Shown here one piece after another: positions 46,752-57,669 of a stretch of 64,000 nt of DNA. Numbering within the stretch: the stretch's first letter is position 1; each line of letters opens with the position of its first letter. Origin of the DNA: Favolaschia claudopus (Eukaryota > Basidiomycota > Agaricomycetes > Agaricales > Mycenaceae). Where the stretch lies: NCBI GenBank assembly GCA_037176885.1, contig JAWWNJ010000005.1, positions 682,001 through 746,000 of the forward strand, given 5' to 3'. The notes under the pieces were generated by a model. It did no database searches. It was not told where the DNA came from and saw only the letters and a list, made by a program, of their open reading frames with translations. The position numbers were made by a program, and so were the translations under genes.

Positions 46752-49700
46752 TTAGCTCGCTGCAACTACTGGCGTCTCCTTCGTCTTTTTGTTCTTGGGA
46801 ACTCGGTACAGCCAGTAAAAGAACAACGCTCCTAGTACATTGAACCCAATGTATACCCAGATTAAGCCAAAGTTTCGCCAGCGGTCATCGTACTGAAATG
46901 AGAGCAAGTGAGTATCAATTTCAAGCTCCGGGAACATGAATGACGCACGGAAATACCAGATCCAGCCAGGAATACATTGGTGTCAGAGATTGCACAGAAC
47001 TGGCAGTCGCCCGTCGCGTTGGGATTTAGAAGTGAACCGCCGGCGAATGACTGATAAGAGGCAAAGTACTCCCCACAGTTCTGGCCGGGTGTCGGATCCA
47101 CATGGAGGAGCTCGACGCTCGAGCACTCTACATGCGAATTCGCGACTCCGGTGGCCAACATACCACCGACGAGGTAGGTGAAGGGCGAGACTCGATTTGC
47201 CCAGATCTGGGGTAGTTGATTTCTGGTGAGCTGCTGCGCGAATGGGAAGAAATCAAGTCACTTACCCACCAGCCAAGAGTCGAAGGACCGGCCAGCACAC
47301 CACAGAAAAGAAGGGTGAACGAGAACAACAGGCTACCAATGTTTCCGGCCGTCTGTGCGGAGTCATTGCCGGCTACCACCATTTGACTGAACTACGAAGC
47401 ATCAACAACGATTTGGACGGTATAAAACGTCACTATACTCACTGTACTGGTGAAGATCATGAACTGGGTGACATATAGGAACATGAGCCCTCCACGTTCG
47501 TGGAGCTGGCCCGCGACGGCCGCATTCCGATACAGACCGATCGGATAGTACCAAGAAACGAAGGAAATCACTGAAGCAAGGAGCTGCCACGGAAGCTCTA
47601 CGACGATCTGCGCAAGGAGGAAAGCCATCCAGGAGTACGCCTTCGATGGACGTTCACGCGCTTCGTACAGGGCTCGCTGTTCGACAAACAGCGGCATGAT
47701 TTGTTGAGTGAGGTTGCCGAAGAGAAGAAGCAGAAGGAAGATCGAAAACTAACAGTACGGTTTAGGTTTTGTTAACGGTTTGGATATTCTGCTCACCAGT
47801 TGATTCTTCAGTCCCTGCAGATCGTTGTGCGCCTTGTAGAACGAGAAACCGATGAACAGCGAGCAGATGCCAACGAGGACGAGTTTGGAGTAAATGTAGG
47901 TCGGTGTGCGCCAGTATTGTATCCATACACGCTTGAAGCATTGCCAAAACTGAGTCTTGAAAGGCATCGCAAATAGTTCGTAGCCAGCCGCCGAGTCTCC
48001 GGCGTCCTCGACATTGGAGAGTTGAGACACCATCTGGTCAAATTCCGTGCGGACCTGTTGGCGCTCCTCGCTTGCTTTCCAGACCTCTGGCCAGTCCTGG
48101 ACAGACTTGTTCCCCGCGCCGCACCGATGACCTCAAGCATCCATTCGGCCGGATTTGCATCCGGTGGACACGGATGGGCACCATGCTTTTCGAAGTAACC
48201 AGTGAGCACCTTTGAGTTCTCGCCGATCTCGCCAAAGTAGACTGTCTTGCCGCCAGGGGCTCTGAAGGAACAAACAAAGCCATCAGTTGCGAATCCCCAC
48301 GGAACGATTGTGTCTTACAAGAACAACTGTTGAGAAAAGTCAGCCGGATCCACTGTCATAGAGTATGCAGTCACTCACAAGTCGATCAAATTCTTGCATC
48401 AGAATGGCGCTGGCTGAAAAAAGGTTAAGATTGGATTGAAGTGTGAAGAAAAGAGTACCGACGTTGATGGATCGTCGAAAGAATGGCCTGCCGTGGTTAG
48501 CGAGTTTGCGCATCAGTTGACAGATGGACCACGCTGTTTGAGAATCCAAACCTAGGAGCAGGGATATGTCAAGGGCGCCCTAGAGAGTATGGGACCTGTG
48601 GAACGTACCACTGGTAGGTTCGTCAAAGAACACGAGGAGTTCAGGCTTGGCGACAAGCTCCACCCCGATGGTCAGACGCTTGCGTTGCTCGACGTTCAAA
48701 CCTTCACCCGGAACGCCTACGATAGCTGATGCGTACGACTCCATTTCGAGTAGTGCGATAACCTCCTCGACATAAGCAAGCTTCTCTTCTTTCGGGACGG
48801 ATTGTGCTGCCGGAGCAGAGCGCTGAATTCGAGAGCTTCCCGAACGGTAGAAGTAGCTAGATGCAAATCCTGCTGCTGGACATAGCCTGTCTTACGCTGG
48901 AAAGACTGGTCGCGTTGCCGCCCATTGACCAACATTTCTCCGGAAACGATGCCCATGGTTGTACGCGTAGCGAGGACATCAAGTAGCGTGGTCTTTCCTG
49001 TGTGGTGTTATAGCGAAACAGTCGAGATGGATTGGTGAAGAAGATACGCACCAGCCCCTGATACACCCTTTACCAACCGTCAGTGGCAGGTCATGAAACT
49101 ATTGACGGAGACATACCATAAGCGCGGTGAGAGTTCCGGACGTACCCATCCGTCGACATGATCCAGAAGACGACGGTCGGAGCCATCCTTCAGCTTGATA
49201 TCGTAACACACATCCTTCCACATGAATATTTTCCTTTGCCGCGGGATTTTGACGTCCTCTTGCTTGACTGGGTCAGACCCCGCAAGGACCGTTCATGGAG
49301 AGTAGAGTTTTTCCTCATCGTCCGGGCGACGCGATGGTGGAAGATGTCCACGAGTGAAAACGAGCAGCTCGCCTTTGGATTTTGCACTTGAAATGTATTC
49401 CGTGCAAATCAAATGGACAGCGCAGAAAACAATCTTACCAAGCCAAGTCAGTTAGAACTCAGATACCGCAACAAAAGACCCACAATGTACGCAAGAAGAA
49501 TCCCAAAGTTCCGCCAGAGGTGACTATGGTCGTAATCGAAGGACGCCTGGAGGTAGTCCGACCCAAGAACGAAATCTTGTCCTGCCTTTGCGCCGGTGAC
49601 GCTGCAGATCTTGTTCGCAGCGGACACGTTGGCGTAAGTGGGCCCAGCTGGTACAAACTGTCCGCAAGGAAGGAGCGGCCCGAAAATTCGTTCACCATGA

Positions 49701-52542
49701 CTACAGTACGACACAACAAATGAGCAGTAGCCTTATGCGGTGAGGAAAGACGTACGCGCTTCGAACCCATAGCTGATCGGGTCGATGTAGTTAATCCACC
49801 TAAACCATACAACCATATTGGGACGGGAACCGTGAAACCGGTGTACATGATCAAGCCGAGCATGAACACGCCGTTGGAGTGAGGGCTTGGATTAGTGTTC
49901 GCGACGCGGAGGCGATGGTGCGAAATACCATCGACATGACAAAGGTGCAAGTTACGGAGAATAGGTAGAATATGAAGAACGGGCCAGGCTCCCGACGCAG
50001 ATTAGTGAGGAAGTATAGCGTAATGTTAACGACTGCGAGTAATTAGGTCAGCTGCTAGTGAAGCAAAGAGAAGAAGCTTCACTTGTGGCTGTTATGAACT
50101 TGGATGGCAGGTCGCAGATCATGGACGAAACGGCTTCGGCGAATCTGCGGGCGTCGTTAACTCGCCATTGAACAGAGTACACACTACTCACGGATGGTAG
50201 AGCGCATAAGCAGTATGCTTTTCGACAATGGGTCGTTGAGCATACAATGTGAAAATCTGAGGAGTTGAATGATAAGCACGAGATGAAGATGACTGAGGGG
50301 GAACATCATTACCTCTAAAGCGCTCGCGAAAGCATTCGTAAGGATAGCGTAGAAGAGAAGGGAGCCGCGATTGAAGAAGCTGTCGGTGCTTGTTCTTCAA
50401 ATTATAGAAAACACTGGAGAATATAAGCGTTATGATAAGGTTGCCGAAGACCTAATTAGGGTAGAGATCATTTGCATAATGAATATTCGAAGAAACAAGA
50501 CACTTGCCGTCGTATAAAAGGAAGTAAGGTCGCCCTGAAGCCTCTGCCATCCCCGCTCCATGCACAGAGCTATCTGCTAGGCGGATAGAGATTGTGTAAG
50601 GCGACTTCGGGCTTCTGCACAGACAGTCAACGAACGGACAGTGAGGGGCACGGGGGCACGAACAGCGACTTGCTCTGTTGCATATACCGACTGGATCTAA
50701 ATTGCGCCAAGGCCGCTCCGCCAAGCGGATACTCCGCGTTATACTCCTGTATTTCAGCGACGAGAGCTTGATACTCGGCGCTTTCCCTCCAGACATGGGC
50801 AAATTCGTCGGGGGTACGCGGAACACGATTCTCAAAGCCCTCTGCAACGATGCGTTCCGCCGGGTTCGAAAGAGACGTCAAGAAATCGGCCGTAGTTTTG
50901 CCTCGCAGGGCAGACGAAACCGCGGCTCGTCCAAAACTCCTTCGCTCGTTCGGTAGGACCAAACCAGATTTGTCGCCCCTCATATAGAACGATCGATTTG
51001 TCAAATAGCTGCAAGTATTCAGTACTATCGTACGGGGTATGTTGGGGACACTTACATCATACGCGCTCTGGGATGCCTATTGAGGAGACAATAAGCATCG
51101 TCTTGAGAGTTCGGACAGATGGATGGACTAACCTGATAGATGGCTACCATGCATGTTGAACCAGTGACTTGCGTCGCCAGGCGCAGAGTACGAATGAACG
51201 ACAGTGCCGAGGCACTATCCAATCCCCGCGAACTGTTATCCCACAAAGTCAACGCAGAGCCTATGTATTGCCAATCAGAAATCGATCCGGCCCGAACTGA
51301 ACAGGATCCGCACCACTCAACGTCGTTTCCGCAATGCTGACCCGCTTCCGCTCGCCCTTCACTGACACCACGAACGAATCGTTGCCAACCTTGGTTGTTG
51401 ACGGTATGACTGAGGCCGAAGATCGTCATCACCAGGTCCCGCATATGCTGAGCGTACTTCTGGCGCGAGACATTGCCTATGCGCGTCCCGCGGCACACGA
51501 GCCTTGGCCGCAAAGGATAGGGTTTGGCCGACCGTCAAGTGCGGGAAGTGGACGTCCCGTTTCAGCGTTGTAGATGACTTCGCCTCGAAACTCCCGGTGC
51601 ATCACATCTGCAGGGATTCCTTGAAACTGGATGTCCGAGGAGGAGTCGACCGTGAAACCTGAGGGAAGGAAACTAAGCCAACACGAGAGATAGGCGATAT
51701 ACCGAAGCCGACCATGAGTTAAGCCTGCGCAAGTGTTAGCTGTAGGTTTACTTGCATAAATTATCACGGACCAGATATGGTTTTGAGAAACGTTGAACAA
51801 CCGCTGTTGAGGGTGTCAATGCTGAGATTGACGGCTTTATAAACAACATCGCGGGCTCACCTTCCCGGTCGTCCAAGAACGACTAGCATTTCCCCAGCTT
51901 TAACGAGTCCGTCGAAGTCGCGCAAGATTTCTGCTGCCGCATCAACCAATATTTCTAACTCACAGAATGAGCTACGTACGAATTTTCCGTGTCCCAGTGT
52001 TCATGCCCATCACGCCTCTAAGTGAATCGACTGCGCGAAGCCAGACATTTGCAACTGTCTTCTGGTAGTCTGTGGGCGAGCCAACGCCGTGAACGTTGAG
52101 ATTCCGGAAGGAAACGCCAGCACTTCTGAGCTATAATTGGCGCATCAGGATGCAAAATTAGACAACGATGGATGGTTCGACGCACAGGATAGTTTCAGGA
52201 TCCCGAGAAACGATTGTGCATCACAGATTTGAGCCATGCCTCTATATCGAACAAGGGCGAGTTGGGGTTCAGCCTGTCATCCCCCGCTTCGTCAACAAAG
52301 GGGTTGTGGGTTTTGCGGGAGGAACGAGTGGGGATTTGCGACAGAGGAATGTCAGGGAAATGTACAACATGTTTCAATCCAGCGTGAGCAGTGTCTTGCG
52401 AGTTACGAGTCGTGGTTTGCGAAAGAGAATGCTCGAAAATTTCTTCATCGTGTGTCATAGACCGGGCGAGGCTTTGCACATGCTGTTCCTGCTCGCGGCT
52501 GAGAGTTATGGACCGCCGCTGTTGCTCGACCTCTGAGTCCAT
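46752..52542 (-). pseudogene. PDR-type ABC transporter, copy 3, frameshifted
   Basis: Third PDR copy, inverted and tail to tail with copy 2. It keeps the start ([22 protein letters not shown] at 52542), most exons and the end ([14 protein letters not shown], stop at 46752-46754). Lesions against copy 1: paired indels at about 52197-52212 that bring a TGA into frame; a one-base gain at about 51350 that turns the signature VSGGERKR into VSEGRAEA; a one-base gain near 50895; a one-base loss near 48800 (after LLRQH); and a one-base loss near 48108 (after GAARGT). It is closer to copy 2 than to copy 1 in the extracellular loop (VECSSVELLHV, QSFAGGSLLNPNAT). A full-length product is not possible as read. 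The TATA-like box and splice sites are still present. Confidence 0.75.
49052..49067 (-). other. 16-nt Walker A microexon, ABC copy 3
   Basis: On the minus strand GGTGTATCAGGGGCTG, identical to copy 1, flanked by AAAG and GTGCGT. Confidence 0.75.
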
Positions 52543-53629
52543 GGCAGAATGTGAAAAAAGCACAGGAAGACGCGAGAGTGAAATCGCGAGAGACCCTGTT
52601 GAGCTTTTCTTATATGCGCCGGGCAATCGGGATATTACATCGTCAAGATCAAGCATGCCGCAGAAACCGTCGCCAGAAAGCTGTTTTTGGGTTTGCGTGA
52701 GGTGAACCCCTACACTGCCGCAGGGCCGTTTCGTGAAAGGACGATGACAGCCGCCCCGAACGTACATCCCATCGACTCGGGACTGCGTACATAACTGATA
52801 CATACCAGAACACGCCAAAGCCATGGCTTGACCGACATAAAAGCAATGAGTAAACGGGACTACCGGTCCGCATTTGAAGGCCATAACATAGCTCGTGAAG
52901 GGAGACTGCCGTCTCTCCGCAATAGACAATTACCGCAAATCCAAGCTCGATCATCGAGATACGGAAAGCTTTGTGCGAGGTGACTGTCGGTGATGCAGAA
53001 CATCGAGAAGACTGCTAGATACCGTTGGCGTAGTTGAATAAAGGTTCGAAATATGATCACCGGCAAAACCATAATAGACCACGAATGAACCGATTCTCTC
53101 CGATCTCTATAAACGAGTCAATTTACAAGAGGAATACGCATCGAGAGGAGCAGCGACGGTTACTATGAACCATGAAGATGGACGCGAGCACCAAAGGGAT
53201 GAAATGTTCTTCTCCACATTCCTTCCATCGTTCCAGAGCTTTCAAAAATGTCTCAGAGATTGATGATAGTCAGGCGAAAGAAATGCTATTCTTGCTTATC
53301 AACCCAGCTATTTGCCGCTGGATCTGGGAGAGTCCAAGACCAGTCACTGTCGGGTTCAACGCGGGCAAGGTTGTGTTTTCTTCGTGGCCACCATTGCCCG
53401 CAACGATTTCTAACAGGCCAACGCGCGTTGCGGTTGGTAGAGGTGGACGTGGAATCCAAGCGCCTCAACGGGCCCCGAGTAGTGACCATGGATCGAGCTG
53501 GGAAACGTAGGTGCAATGGACGTTAAGCCAAAGTCGAGCACAAGTTGAAGCTATGCACTGCCACACGAACTTTTCTGTGCACACACGCCGGGTTGCGATG
53601 AGCGGCGAGCACCGATTTCAAACTTGAAT
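52543..53629. other. Upstream region of ABC copy 3, no gene seen
   Basis: About 1.1 kb. Apart from the TATA-like box near the ABC copy 3 start, only short frames without family resemblance were found. Confidence 0.45.
52609..52617 (-). promoter_or_regulatory. TATA-like box of ABC copy 3
   Basis: GCATATAAG (minus strand) lies about 70 bases upstream of the ATG at 52542 and is followed by a pyrimidine-rich leader. Motif only. Confidence 0.4.
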
Positions 53630-54180
53630 TCAATAGAATTGGCCAGGCCCTACATCCTTGAAAACCCAAATGCGAATCCTCCACCCAGCCCGCTCACTTC
53701 TCTTGTATTCAGAATCCCATTCCCAGAAGATTTCCTCGACCGTCTCTGGGAACGGTACAGCACTCTCAGGAAAGATTAACACCAAGAGGATGAAGGGCAT
53801 TTTGAACCAAGCGCAAGCGCGACTCGCACTTGAGGCGTACACAGAACAGGCTATCTCTGCCGACCGCGACCACGGCGTTGAACGCCTCAAGTCTGCTTTT
53901 GACTTGTTAAGTAAAGCTCATAAAGACATGTACACGCTACCGCATATTGAGCTAGCCCTCAACCTGTTTAATTCGAATCCTTGGAAAATACACAACTCGA
54001 ATCTCTGTGTGCAATTGACAATGGGTGAACATATCCTACTAACTCATCACCTGCAGCCTATGCGCGCATAAAGTCAGTGAAGAGAGTATTGTTCCATCGT
54101 TCAAGCAATTCCACGCCGCCTTCATGGGTCTGCTCGCCATACACCCACTCACCTTCCAACGAGTCGCAACGACTCATGCG
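53630..54180 (+). pseudogene. Decayed copy of the LRR-like gene
   Basis: Aligned by eye with the gene at 24467: the segment for SPLTSLVFRIPFPE and RYSTLRK is nearly identical, then a substitution creates TAA at 53777-53779. Later blocks (ARLALEAYTE, the HVELLL region, ESLCV) remain but in shifted frames, and the region corresponding to the second exon is cut short at about 54180, where the LINE remnant begins. No promoter-proximal ATG is kept. Confidence 0.75.
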
Positions 54181-54850
54181 TGATAGTGTTCTTCATCGAC
54201 AGAATCTTCCTCGTACGAGACCGGAGGATCGGGATCGGGCACGTCTTCAATCGTAGGCAGCTGTCGCGGAATTCTCGGTTTCACGGACTTGCTGAATGCC
54301 TCGGACGATGAGAGGAATTTTGTGTCTAACGTTTCGAGCAGGGAAATATCCCTCGACACCTTCTTGAGAATCTTCCATTAGTCCTCAGAAGTACTGCGGG
54401 CACTCGCGAAGCAAGTGTTCGCGCGTCTGGACGACGTCGCCGCAGGGGCAGTCAATGTTCTCAGATGGAACAAAGTTTTCATACTACTCGCCTGCGACGC
54501 TGCGTTACACGCCCTAATACCTCTCGTTGTAACTCCTTCAAGTACGGGGTGGGTTTGGTTGACGGTGGGCAGCGGTTTGCCATGACATAGCAGCCTGTCT
54601 TTCCATTCCTTCGCCCACGACTTCTCCACCGTTTCCTTCGACTTTCTCATGGCATGCGATCGTGTGGCAGCTAATTCGGCGCCCTCCTCAGCGAACTCGT
54701 CGGCGCGTTTATTTCCGATAATGTCGCAGTGGCCTGGGGACCAGGCAATCTCGACCTTGTGTCTTGGATCTCCGTCAAGGAAAGCGCAGACTGTTTTTAT
54801 GGAACTTGAGTGCCGTTGGCATCAGTTGTCCCGGGCGTTATTCCGCCAAT
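54174..54850 (-). mobile_element. LINE-type retrotransposon remnant (RNase H and 3' end)
   Basis: Minus-strand frames encode the end of a retroelement RNase H domain (VEIAWSPGHCDIIGNKRADE, FAEEGAELAATRSHAM) followed by a linker and a zinc-knuckle-like CPCGDVVQTREHLLRECPQY, then a tail ending DEEHYHA at 54174. This order (RNase H, Cys/His knuckle, C-tail) is that of fungal non-LTR elements. A frame break lies at about 54480 and the reverse transcriptase is absent, so it is a 5'-truncated, dead copy. It abuts the end of the decayed LRR-like gene. Confidence 0.75.
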
Positions 54851-55085
54851 AGAGACTATATTAGCCCGTACGTTATACGTGGAAAGTGAGTCAGGAAATA
54901 TTCAACTATAATCTAGAGCATGAGAGGACGAGGTAGCACACAAAATGAAGCGCGACTGCGCAAGTTGGAAGAACAGGCCTGTGAGGCTGACCACCGATTC
55001 GATGCGTTGTTCTAGAGTTACAGGCTGTGGTCACGGCACCTTCGCCCTTACAGCGAGCCCTTTCGATGAATCAGGCGGTCGGACC
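54851..55085. other. Short intergenic stretch
   Basis: Nothing firm. A 31-codon plus-strand frame at 54920-55015 (TQNEARLRKLEEQACEADH) is too short to call. Confidence 0.4.
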
Positions 55086-55757
55086 CTAGGTCCCATTGTG
55101 CGCCGACCAAAATGACTCGTACGATGTGGCAGGGACGGGGACAGCAGTACTCGTCGTCTGCGACAAAGTTTGAGGCTGGGAGGAAGCCGGAACACCGGAT
55201 ACTGCAGGTCGCTCGACGGGCGCAGAGGGGGTTACCGGCTCGATGACCCACTCCGTTAAATCGTGTAACGGAGTGGTGGGGTTGGCCACGGATGGGGATG
55301 GTTTGTCAGATTCCTCTAATTCCTGGGAGGCGGGAGGGACTTTGAAAGATAAGGAAGAGGAGTAAGAAGGGTTCGGCCTCTGTTCATCCGCAAGGGCGCG
55401 AGAGTCTGGAGGAGGGGGGTTCAAGATCGCTGTTGCGGGATACTCTGAGGAAATAGACTTTGTGGAACCCACAACAGGATCTAGCTGCTTTCGTTGTTGA
55501 CAGAAGTAGAGATTTTCGACTTCGTTCAGACGTTGCTGTTGCTGAAGAATGAAGATGCGCACAATTGGGTTAGAAACAATGTAGGCGTTACGATTCGGCA
55601 GCTCACCCATCCATGATCGACTTTGAGCCTTGCGTATTGGAGACGCAGTTGCAGTTGTCTTATGAGCTGCAATGCGCTCAGTCCCTTACAGCACAGATAC
55701 AAGTAAGTATTGAATGTACATGGTCTGCCTTTGCTCTGTCTGAAGGTATTTTTGCAT
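55086..55757 (-). CDS. Small basidiomycete protein with N-terminal coiled coil
   Basis: Three exons can be read on the minus strand. The ATG at 55757 opens MQKYLQTEQRQTMYIQYLL. After a short intron comes LIRQLQLRLQYARLKVDHGW, and after a second intron (about 55555-55615) QQQRLNEVENLYFCQQRK, then a Pro/Ser-rich tail ending at 55086. The first 60 residues are strongly helical and heptad-like, with a conserved-looking YARLKVDHGW...LNEVENLYF block. The rest is probably disordered. No known domain is recognised. The first intron would be only about 34 nt, so that junction is uncertain. It shares a 364-base divergent promoter with histone H1b. Confidence 0.6.
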
Positions 55758-56121
55758 TTTGAGTGGGATTTGAAGCTTTGTGTCCTCCGGAACCATTGCT
55801 AGAAGGAGTCGAAAGCCGATCCATTTGCAACCAGCAACCAGTGGTGGGGGCTCTTGCCTCAATCCAAAGACTCGAACATGGTGGCACGACTCAAGTCACA
55901 TCCGGACCACGCCGGGCCTGCCCCTGCCACGCTCTGCCACGCCACTGACGTTGACAACACATGTCATTTCGCACGCACTTCGTCAACATGTGGCTGTGCT
56001 GAGTTCCATACAATCAACAAACGCGTCGCGATCACGCGTTACTATAAATACCGCCTGTCGAAATGTTGGAACGGTTCAACTTTTGCCCCCAACCACCATC
56101 GCTCGCAACTCCAACACCAAC
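55758..56121. other. Bidirectional promoter between the coiled-coil gene and histone H1b
   Basis: 364 bases with a TATAAATA box on the H1 side (56043-56050). Confidence 0.5.
56043..56050 (+). promoter_or_regulatory. TATA box of histone H1b
   Basis: TATAAATA lies about 75 bases upstream of the H1b ATG, the expected spacing for a fungal core promoter with a short leader. Confidence 0.55.
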
Positions 56122-57200
56122 ATGTCTGCCTCCTCCCCTGCCCCCTCTTCTGCTCCCCCCTCCACTTCCCAGAAGCCCTCATCGTCTAAGGCTGCTGCGA
56201 AGCCGCCTTCATCCAAGGCGGTCGCAAAGCCCAAGTCGGCGACCAAGAAGCCCGCTGCCACCAAGGCAAAGACAGTCAAGGCTCCCGCATCCAAGACTAA
56301 GAAGGCAGTAGCAGCTAAGCCTACTGCCGCTCACCCTACCTGGAAGGACATCATTAAAGTACGCCCACATTGTCTGCCCATCGCCACCCCATCGCTGAAC
56401 TCCCTTCCAGGAATGTATTGCGGACGCAGAGAGCGCGCGTGCCGGGGTTTCGCGCTCTACCATCAAGAAATATGCGGAGGAGAAGTACGGGCTCAACACC
56501 CCCTCCCACATCTCGCAGCTGAACCGCGCCATCACCTCTGGTGTCGAGGGTGGTATCTTCGTCCAACCCAAGGGTGCGTCCATTCGCTTGTACTTTCCCA
56601 CTCTATCACTGACTGCCTTCAACCCAGGTGCCGCAGGTCGGGTTAAGCTCGCTCCCAAACGCACCCAGACGGACGAGGTGTGTAGATCTTCCCATCTACC
56701 CTGACTTCACCCTCACCCCCTATTCCTCAGAACTCAAAACCTGTCTCGAAGTCCACCAAGCCCTCCACATCCAAGGCCAAAGCCCCAGCAAAGGCTACTA
56801 CCAAAGCCGCTGCTGCTAAGCCCAAGGCCAAGGCCGCTGCGACCAAGCCTGCCACCAAGAAAGCTGCTGCCACCAAGGCCCCCACCAAGACCGTCAAAAA
56901 GCCACTAGCCGGGAAGCCCAAAGCGGCTGCTCCCAAGAAGGCGAGCTCGACAGCTTCGAAGGCGAAGAAGGTACGTCTGCACTGTCGATCACGTTCTACC
57001 CCGTCGCTCACCATGTCATTTCATTCAGGCTGTCGTTGGCAAGAAGGCCGCTCCCGCCGCAAAAGCCAAAGCTGCCGCAACAACAAAGAAGGTTCGTCAT
57101 CCCCATCCCTTCTACTCGTATTCCCCGCTCACGATTCGCCCAGGCTGCACCCCGCGCCGCGCCCAAAGCCCGTGCAGCCCCAAAGAAGGCGACGACATGA
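56122..57200 (+). CDS. Linker histone H1, paralogue b
   Basis: Multi-exon gene, about 270 residues. The N-tail is longer and more basic than in paralogue a (KPSSSKAAAKPPSSKAVAKP). One winged-helix domain follows: HPTWKDIIKECIADAESARA, GVSRSTIKKYAEEKYGLN, HISQLNRAITSGVEGGIFVQ, PKGAAGRVKLAPK. A Lys/Ala/Pro tail ends APKKATT. Introns fall at the same places as in paralogue a (after the first IK, and after the VQPKG and TDE equivalents), so the two genes arose by duplication. They lie about 18 kb apart in the same orientation and enclose the two decayed ABC genes. Both are intact. Differences in the globular domain may mean distinct chromatin affinity or timing, which is inference. Confidence 0.92.
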
Positions 57201-57669
57201 TCGCCCTCCGCGCTCATCGTTTTGCATTGTCATCCTATCTTATTGTTTCCTATACTCTGTGTGTACTACTATGTACAGTATCCTATCGTCCGCATTTGCA
57301 TCTCTTTTCGTTTATCTCATTCCATCTGGTCTCTTCTCATGTCGTGCTTACCATACGCCATACGTATATGTCTATGCCACCATGCCAATACCAATATAGA
57401 GTGTCTAGCACAAATCTCTTTGGTTCATCTGAGGATTTCGCTGTTAGCGCTTAAGTTAGGAACTTCGTCAACAACTCCAAGTACCTCAATGACGCGTGCA
57501 AACTGCGTGCAACTGGCGCGACCTGTCACGCGTCTCGTCACATCGTGACAGAGCGCGTTTCGTAGCCCCTGTCTCTGTACAGCGAGGAATGGCCTAATTA
57601 TCCCGATCGTAGGCGTGCTCATTCATATCCAAATTTTCGCATACTATAAACCACAAACTCTAACGCGAA
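57201..57669. other. Convergent spacer
   Basis: Between the 3' ends of H1b (+) and TAF4 (-), T-rich in its first half. CGTCACATCGTGACAG near 57540 forms a small palindrome. No gene seen. Confidence 0.5.

Noticed and set aside
54920..55015. 31-codon frame with a helical look
   Set aside because: Too short, with no partner exon found and no known relative.
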